The notes under the pieces are model-generated. The model was given only the letters and a program-made list of their open reading frames with translations, did not search any database and was not told the origin of the DNA. Of a stretch of 64,000 bases of DNA, positions 59,101 to 64,000 are shown in pieces. Numbering within the stretch: the first letter of the stretch is position 1; the number at the start of each line of letters is the position of its first letter. A program made the translations under genes and the position numbers. This DNA is from Kribbella pratensis. Lineage in GTDB: Bacteria > Actinomycetota > Actinomycetes > Propionibacteriales > Kribbellaceae. The stretch spans positions 2,673,473 to 2,737,472 of the forward strand of contig NZ_SODP01000001.1 in the NCBI RefSeq assembly GCF_004365355.1. The letters are read 5' to 3'.

Positions 59101-59151
59101 CCGCAGTACCCCCTTCGCGGAGAACGGTACCGCGTCCGCGCACCGAAATAT

Positions 59152-59171
59152 TGTTCGACGCACATCGAACA
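59152..59171. promoter_or_regulatory. palindromic operator TGTTCGA-N6-TCGAACA
   Basis: Perfect 7-bp arms with a 6-nt spacer in the 90-nt space between the SDR and MFS genes. The size suits a TetR, MarR or HTH dimer. No regulator gene is adjacent. Confidence 0.65.
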
Positions 59172-59190
59172 GCGACGTAGGGTGGGTGTC

Positions 59191-60573
59191 ATGCCCTTCG
59201 AGCACCGCCGGTCCGTCGTCGCGCTGGCCCTGATCGCCTCGTTCATGGTCTTCATCGACAGCACGATCGTGAACGTCACCCTCGCCCAGCTTGCCACCCA
59301 CCTGAACGCGTCCCGCGCGGAGCTCGCGTGGTCGCTCAACGCCTACACGCTGTCGTTCGCGGCGCTGATGCTCGGTGCCGGGGCGATCGCGGACACGCTC
59401 GGCGCGAAGCGGGCCTTCCTGACCGGGCTGGTGGTGTTCACCGTGTCCTCCGCGGTGTGCGCGGCGGCCGGCTCGATGCTGATGCTGAATCTCGCTCGGC
59501 TCGTCCAGGGCGCGGGCTCGGCGCTGCTGCTGCCGAGCGCGCTCGTCCTCGCGACCGCGTCGGCAACTGACGAGCACAGCCGGCACCGCCTGGTCAGCTG
59601 GTGGGCCGCTGCGGGTGGCGCCGGGATGGCGGCCGGTCCCCTCCTGGGCGGCGGCCTGGTCGCGCTCGCGAACTGGCGAGCGGTCTTCGCCGTCAACGTG
59701 GTGATCGGGATCCCGGCCGCGATCTGGGCGATGCGCTCGATGCCGTCGGTGGTTCGCCGGGCTCGTCGGATGGATCTTGCCGGGATGGGGACCGCCACCG
59801 CCTTCATCGGTGGCCTGGTCTTCGCGTTGATCGAGGCGCCGACGCGCGGGTGGCTCGATCCGGCGGTGTTGAGTGCGGCCGCGCTGATGGTCGCCGGGCT
59901 GGTCGCCTTCATCGTCGTGGAGCGTTCCGTCGGCGCACCGCTGCTGCCGCTCAAGCTGTACGCCGACCGTGGCTTCGCGGCCGCCGCTGCCCAGGGCACG
60001 CTGCTCAACTTCGCGTTCTACGGCGTGCTGTTCACGATGAGCTTGCTGCTCCAGCAGGGCCGCGGACTCAGCCCGCTGGTCACCGGCCTCCTGTTCCTAC
60101 CGCTGACCGGCCTCATCTCGATCGCCAACCTCTGCTCCGCCCCGCTGACCCGTCGCCTCGGTCGCCCCGCCGTGCTCGCGATCGGCCAGGCCGTCCTCAC
60201 CCTCGCGCTCCTCGGACTCGCCTGGGCCAGTACCGCGTCCGCCGTCTGGCCGATGGTTCTCGCCCTCGTCCCCATCGGGTTCAGCTCCGGCCTCCTCGTC
60301 CCCACCATGACCGCTCAATCCATCGCCGCCGTCGAACCCGACCTGCACGGCGCCGCCTCGGCCGCCTTCAACACCTCCCGCCAGATCGGCGGCGCCATCG
60401 GCGTGGCCACCTTCGGCCCCCTACTGGGCACAGCCCACAGCCTCAGCACCGGCTTCATCACCTGCGCGATCGTGGCCGCCGCCGCGAGCATCGCCGGATT
60501 GGGTGTCACCGCGCTTGCGGCCGCCGGCCGACGTACGCCGATCCCGGTACCGTCGGCAGCCTCCGATTGCTGA
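59191..60573 (+). CDS. MFS drug exporter, DHA2 (14-helix) type
   Basis: A 460-residue membrane exporter. Helix 1 carries MVFIDSTIVNVTLAQL (D-x-T-I-V-N-V is the DHA2 mark), with GAGAIADTLGAKRAF and LVQGAGSALLLPSALVLATA (motif C-like). About 14 helices. Probably exports antibiotics or dyes. ATG 59191 is preferred; GTG 59182 is an alternative. No ribosome site is strong. Confidence 0.9.
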   Translation: MPFEHRRSVVALALIASFMVFIDSTIVNVTLAQLATHLNASRAELAWSLNAYTLSFAALMLGAGAIADTLGAKRAFLTGLVVFTVSSAVCAAAGSMLMLNLARLVQGAGSALLLPSALVLATASATDEHSRHRLVSWWAAAGGAGMAAGPLLGGGLVALANWRAVFAVNVVIGIPAAIWAMRSMPSVVRRARRMDLAGMGTATAFIGGLVFALIEAPTRGWLDPAVLSAAALMVAGLVAFIVVERSVGAPLLPLKLYADRGFAAAAAQGTLLNFAFYGVLFTMSLLLQQGRGLSPLVTGLLFLPLTGLISIANLCSAPLTRRLGRPAVLAIGQAVLTLALLGLAWASTASAVWPMVLALVPIGFSSGLLVPTMTAQSIAAVEPDLHGAASAAFNTSRQIGGAIGVATFGPLLGTAHSLSTGFITCAIVAAAASIAGLGVTALAAAGRRTPIPVPSAASDC

Positions 60574-60670
60574 ACCGTCCCACCGCTACGCTTCGACGGG
60601 GGCTGGACGCAACTAATCGGGTGGGTCGGAGCGTCTTGCTTGGTGAGAGCCGGGCCGGGAGGGGGAGCGA

Positions 60671-62662
60671 GTGGCGCCCCAGCGCACGAGGCGGTTGAGC
60701 ACGACCGTCGCGCTGACGCTTGCCTGCGTGCTGGTCTGCGCGGTCGCGTTCGCCGGCGCCGTCTTCGTGCTGATGCCCGGCACCCGCGACCGCAGTACGC
60801 CGGTTGTCGCCGCCGGCTCGCCGACGCCGAGCCGACCGAAGCCCAGTACGCCGAGCCCGAAGCCCACCCTCCCGGATTCGACCGACGAACCGCTCCCGGG
60901 CGTCGACACCCCGGCCACTCCCCCGCCGGCGACGCCGGTCGCCAACACCGGCACGTACGAGTGCTCGGGGTACAGCGGCATCCAGTCGAAGGTCCCGGTG
61001 TCGATGCTGATGAACGACACGTTCTCCTGGGGCGACGACCCGCCGTACAAGGTCGGCAACGGGAACGGCGACATCAACTGGCGCTCCGACCCGTATAAGA
61101 AGCCGAGTTGGTACATGTGGCTGCATTCGCTGCGCTGGCTGGGTCAGGGGATCGAAGCCGGACAACGCGGCGACCGGAAGGTGCTCGCGCACACGATGGC
61201 GATCATCCACGACTGGGTGCAGGACAACCCGTACTCGTGGAAGGGTGACGTCGGCGCGTGGGAGGCCACGATGCACCGCACGAATGTGCTGCTGTGCGCG
61301 CGCCAGGCGATTCTGACCGGGATGCATGTCCGCAGCCTGCCCGCGCAGTACGCCTGGCTCGACAAGGCGCTGATCGACCATGCGCAGTTCATGATCGTGA
61401 ACTGGAGCGGCCCGTCGAACCACGGAACCGACGAGAGCATCGCGCTGTTCGGGGTCGGCTGCACGCTGAAGCGGCCGGAGTTGAAGACGCTCGCGGTCAA
61501 TCGGCTGACCGAGGCGATCACCACCGCGATCGACACGCAAGGCTCGACGAACGAGCAGTCGGTCGGGTACGCGATGTTCAACTACCTGCTGTGGGGCCGG
61601 GCGACCACAGCCCTGCAGCGCTGCGGATCGAACCCCGGACCGGTGATCTCACAGCGGCGGGCCGCGCTGTCGGAGTGGCTGGCGCTCGCGACCAAGTCGA
61701 CTGGTGAGCTGCAGCAGGTCGGTGACGCCGTAGCGCAGAAGCCGACGGGTGCGGCCGGGACCGCGCTCGACTATGTCGCCACGCTCGGGAAGCGCGGGAC
61801 GAAGCCGTCGAAGCGCATCGCGGTGTACGACGCGGGGTACGTCTTCGGCCGGACCGGGTGGGGCGAGACGCGACCGTTCGCGCAGGAGTCGACGTACAGC
61901 ATCCGGTACGGCGTGGGGCGGCGGCTGCACGGCCATGACGACCACATGTCGATCACGTACTCGTCGCACGGCCGCGACGTCCTGATCGACCCGGGACACT
62001 CGGGCTACCAGCTCGACAAGTGGCAGGCGTGGTCGAAGAGCGCGGCCGCGCACAACGTGATGACGATCCCGTCGGCGGACATGACGTCGGTGGAGACGCA
62101 GTTGGTGCAGGCGTCGATCACGCCGACCGCGGAGTCGTACTCGCTGGCCGACTCCCCGGCGCCGGGCGTGACGCGCAAACGCGACGTACTCGTCCTCAAG
62201 GACCCGGACCTGATCATCACCCTTGACCGAGGCCAGTCCGTCGGCCCGCAGCGCTATGAAACCCTCTGGCACCTCGCGCCGGATCAGAAGATCACCGTCC
62301 AGTCCCCCACGACGGCCGTCGCCGCGAAGCCGGGCGACAAGTCCAAGACCTATCTGCTCCAGATCCCCTACCAGCAGCAGCCGCCCAAAGACGGCATCAC
62401 GGTCGTGCAAGGCCAGCAGGACCCGGTCCAGGGCTGGTACTACCCCGACATCTTCCACCGCGAGCCGGCCCCGGTCGTGAAGTTCGGCCGCAACGGAACG
62501 ACAGCCACCATCCTCTCCGCGATCGTCCCCGCCAACTCCACCGAAACGGTCACCTACAAGACCCGCACGGTCGGCACCATGTTCTTCGTCGATCTGACGG
62601 TCGGCGCCCGCAGAACCACCATCCGCGTCCTCCCCGACGGCCGACTGACTCGGATCAGCTGA
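60671..62662 (+). CDS. secreted/anchored heparinase II/III-type polysaccharide lyase
   Basis: A 663-residue exported protein: N-terminal hydrophobic anchor (TTVALTLACVLVCAVAFAGA), a ~45-residue Pro/Ser/Thr linker (TPSRPKPSTPSPKPTLPDST), an alpha/alpha toroid (NWSGPSNHGTDESIALFGVG, a conserved substrate-cleft motif) and a beta domain with HGHDDHMSITYSSHGRDVLI-DPGHSGY. Related lyases cut uronic-acid polymers such as heparosan or alginate; the substrate is not known. The long linker suggests wall spanning. Confidence 0.88.
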   Translation: MAPQRTRRLSTTVALTLACVLVCAVAFAGAVFVLMPGTRDRSTPVVAAGSPTPSRPKPSTPSPKPTLPDSTDEPLPGVDTPATPPPATPVANTGTYECSGYSGIQSKVPVSMLMNDTFSWGDDPPYKVGNGNGDINWRSDPYKKPSWYMWLHSLRWLGQGIEAGQRGDRKVLAHTMAIIHDWVQDNPYSWKGDVGAWEATMHRTNVLLCARQAILTGMHVRSLPAQYAWLDKALIDHAQFMIVNWSGPSNHGTDESIALFGVGCTLKRPELKTLAVNRLTEAITTAIDTQGSTNEQSVGYAMFNYLLWGRATTALQRCGSNPGPVISQRRAALSEWLALATKSTGELQQVGDAVAQKPTGAAGTALDYVATLGKRGTKPSKRIAVYDAGYVFGRTGWGETRPFAQESTYSIRYGVGRRLHGHDDHMSITYSSHGRDVLIDPGHSGYQLDKWQAWSKSAAAHNVMTIPSADMTSVETQLVQASITPTAESYSLADSPAPGVTRKRDVLVLKDPDLIITLDRGQSVGPQRYETLWHLAPDQKITVQSPTTAVAAKPGDKSKTYLLQIPYQQQPPKDGITVVQGQQDPVQGWYYPDIFHREPAPVVKFGRNGTTATILSAIVPANSTETVTYKTRTVGTMFFVDLTVGARRTTIRVLPDGRLTRIS

Positions 62663-62730
62663 GTACTCCGGTCACAAGAGGCATGCTTGGGCTGTCTTTC
62701 CCTGTGGATCGGAATCTTCGGGAGGTTGGG

Positions 62731-64000
62731 ATGAGTATGCATCCGGCGGCGCGGGATCACTGTCTGAGTCTGGTGCGCAGTGTGGATCGGCCGACTGGCG
62801 GAGCGCGGTACGGGCGGATGTTTCCGGGACTCGAGCCGCTGGGGACGGACCCGCACGTGTTGATGCGAGCCGGCAGTGACGGCGGGATCTGTGATGCCGC
62901 CGCCGCACTGGATCTCGGTGCCGGCGGGGACGACGCCGAGCAGGCGGCCGGCTGGCCGTTCTTCGGGCAGTTGCTCGCTCATGACACGACCGCGGACCGG
63001 TCGCCGCTGATGGGCGGGGTCGAGACCGACGCACTGCGCAACGCGCGGTCGCCCCGGCTCAATCTGGAGATGTTGTACGCCGACGGGCCGATCGGCTCGC
63101 CGTACATGTTCGACGCGAACGATCCGGCCAAATTCCTGCTCAGCCCCGACGGGTACGACGTACCGCGGAACCAGCAAGGGATCGCGCTGATCGGGGATCC
63201 GCGCAACGACGTCCACATCTTCACGCTGAGCCTGCACGTGGCGTTGCTGCACGCCCACAACCGGATCGTCGACCACCTGCGGACGCACGGCGTACCGGAA
63301 GCGGACGTGTTCGACAAGGCGCGGATCGCGCTGACCTGGCACTACCAGTGGATCGCCGTCCACGACTTCCTGCCGCGGCTGGTCGGCCAGGCATTGGTCG
63401 ACGAGGTGCTCGAGGACGGCGGGAAGTGGTTCAACCCGGAGCCGATGAACGCGTTCATCCCGCTCGAGTACGCCGACGCCGCGTACCGCTACGGGCACGG
63501 TCAGATCCGGCACGCGTACCACTTGGTCGAGGACGGGCCGGAGCTGCCGCTGTTCCCCGACCTGGTCGGATTCGGCCCGCTGCCCGTCGATCGGCGCCTC
63601 GACCTCGCGCAGATCTTCGACGTACCGGGCCGGCCGCCGGCGCAGCGGGCGAAGCGACTCGACGGGCGGCTGGCCGCGAGCCTGATCGGGTTGCCCGAGC
63701 GGATCACCGGCGCGGTCGACGAATCGGCGTACCGGTCGCTGGCCGTTCGCGATCTGCTCCGCGGCGACACGACCGGTCTGCCGAGTGGCGAGGAGGTCGC
63801 CAAGCTCCTCGGCGTACCGCCGTTGCCTTTGTCGATCACCGGGGACACCTGGCCCGGCGGTACGCCGCTGTGGTTCTACATCCTCAAGGAGTCCGAGTAC
63901 CTCGCCGACGGCGACCGGCTCGGTCCGGTCGGCGGCCGGATCGTGGCCGAGGTGCTGATCGGGCTCCTGCGTGCGGACCCGGCCAGCTACCTCAGCCTTG
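62731..64000 (+). CDS. animal-type (peroxidase-cyclooxygenase) heme peroxidase, 3' truncated by window edge
   Basis: Translating from ATG 62731 (GGGAGG upstream) gives at least 423 residues with no stop by 64000. It starts MSMHPAARDHCLSLVRSVDR. Hallmarks: a distal-heme segment FFGQLLAHDTTADRSPL (family GQFLxHD), FTLSLHVALLHAHNRIVDHL (the LHxxxHN helix) and the proximal region AAYRYGHGQIRHAYHL. It probably uses H2O2 to oxidise halides or phenols. No signal peptide is visible. Bacterial members are often LPxTG-free cytosolic or secreted by unknown routes. Confidence 0.92.
   Translation, partial: MSMHPAARDHCLSLVRSVDRPTGGARYGRMFPGLEPLGTDPHVLMRAGSDGGICDAAAALDLGAGGDDAEQAAGWPFFGQLLAHDTTADRSPLMGGVETDALRNARSPRLNLEMLYADGPIGSPYMFDANDPAKFLLSPDGYDVPRNQQGIALIGDPRNDVHIFTLSLHVALLHAHNRIVDHLRTHGVPEADVFDKARIALTWHYQWIAVHDFLPRLVGQALVDEVLEDGGKWFNPEPMNAFIPLEYADAAYRYGHGQIRHAYHLVEDGPELPLFPDLVGFGPLPVDRRLDLAQIFDVPGRPPAQRAKRLDGRLAASLIGLPERITGAVDESAYRSLAVRDLLRGDTTGLPSGEEVAKLLGVPPLPLSITGDTWPGGTPLWFYILKESEYLADGDRLGPVGGRIVAEVLIGLLRADPASYLSL

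Noticed and set aside
57854..59143. Minus-strand frame encoding a repeated six-residue LTDADG-like peptide
   Set aside because: It is the off-frame reading of the 18-bp tandem array beyond the SDR stop. It has no start or ribosome site of its own.

Overview
The window is about 70% GC, densely coded on both strands, and has no rRNA, tRNA, CRISPR or recognisable insertion sequence. The gene families (an actinobacterial hopanoid operon, many TetR/ROK/HxlR/PucR/LuxR regulators, HelR, WS/DGAT, GH27 with X2-type modules, a DppBCDF-type transporter beside ROK genes) and the many GTG starts point to a soil actinomycete, most likely Kribbella or a close relative. The genus is an inference from gene content, not a match I could run.

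Layout. 2-9211: a truncated AraC regulator, a MuiA-like DUF4139 protein, two SRPBCC proteins, an ECF sigma factor, a TetR/quinone-reductase divergent pair with a clear operator, a secreted protein of unknown function, a glycolipid-binding-domain protein and an ADP-ribosylglycohydrolase. 9306-10514: an MFS exporter. 10594-19107 (minus): seven hopanoid genes, hpnC-hpnD-hpnE-prenyl synthase-shc-(HpnG-like::IspH fusion)-hpnH, each junction overlapping by 4 nt. They run from farnesyl diphosphate to squalene to hopene to adenosylhopane. A PucR regulator is divergent. 20372-25298: a WS/DGAT with an SDR, a small membrane protein, an NPP1-type secreted protein, and a diiron (acyl-ACP desaturase-like) gene with its own TetR behind a perfect 18-bp operator. 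25524-33041: a secreted modular GH27 alpha-galactosidase, zwf, a DUF3137-like membrane protein and helR.

33078-43438: a secreted propeller/phosphoesterase behind an ABC-2 transporter, a VioB-like ferritin-fold protein, a frameshifted cupin, and a heterodimeric ABC exporter. 43472-50026: an M36-like metalloprotease, a large MalT-like LuxR regulator with two small downstream genes, a SnoaL/HxlR pair and small conserved genes. 50091-58214: a ROK repressor divergent from a ROK kinase and a five-gene Opp/Dpp-type ABC transporter, probably for an oligosaccharide. 58327-64000: an SDR/MFS divergent pair sharing a palindromic operator, a heparinase II/III-type lyase and an animal-type heme peroxidase that runs off the right edge.

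The most unusual structures are: (i) two copies of a nested palindromic element (10506-10583 and 25431-25517) with the same 78-nt geometry, an identical 20-nt core and covarying stems, both at gene 3' ends; (ii) the HpnG-like::IspH fusion inside a fully overlapping hopanoid operon; (iii) short tandem repeats at gene ends, one placing stops in all three frames; and (iv) a hairpin that buries the Shine-Dalgarno of the last Dpp ATPase gene.
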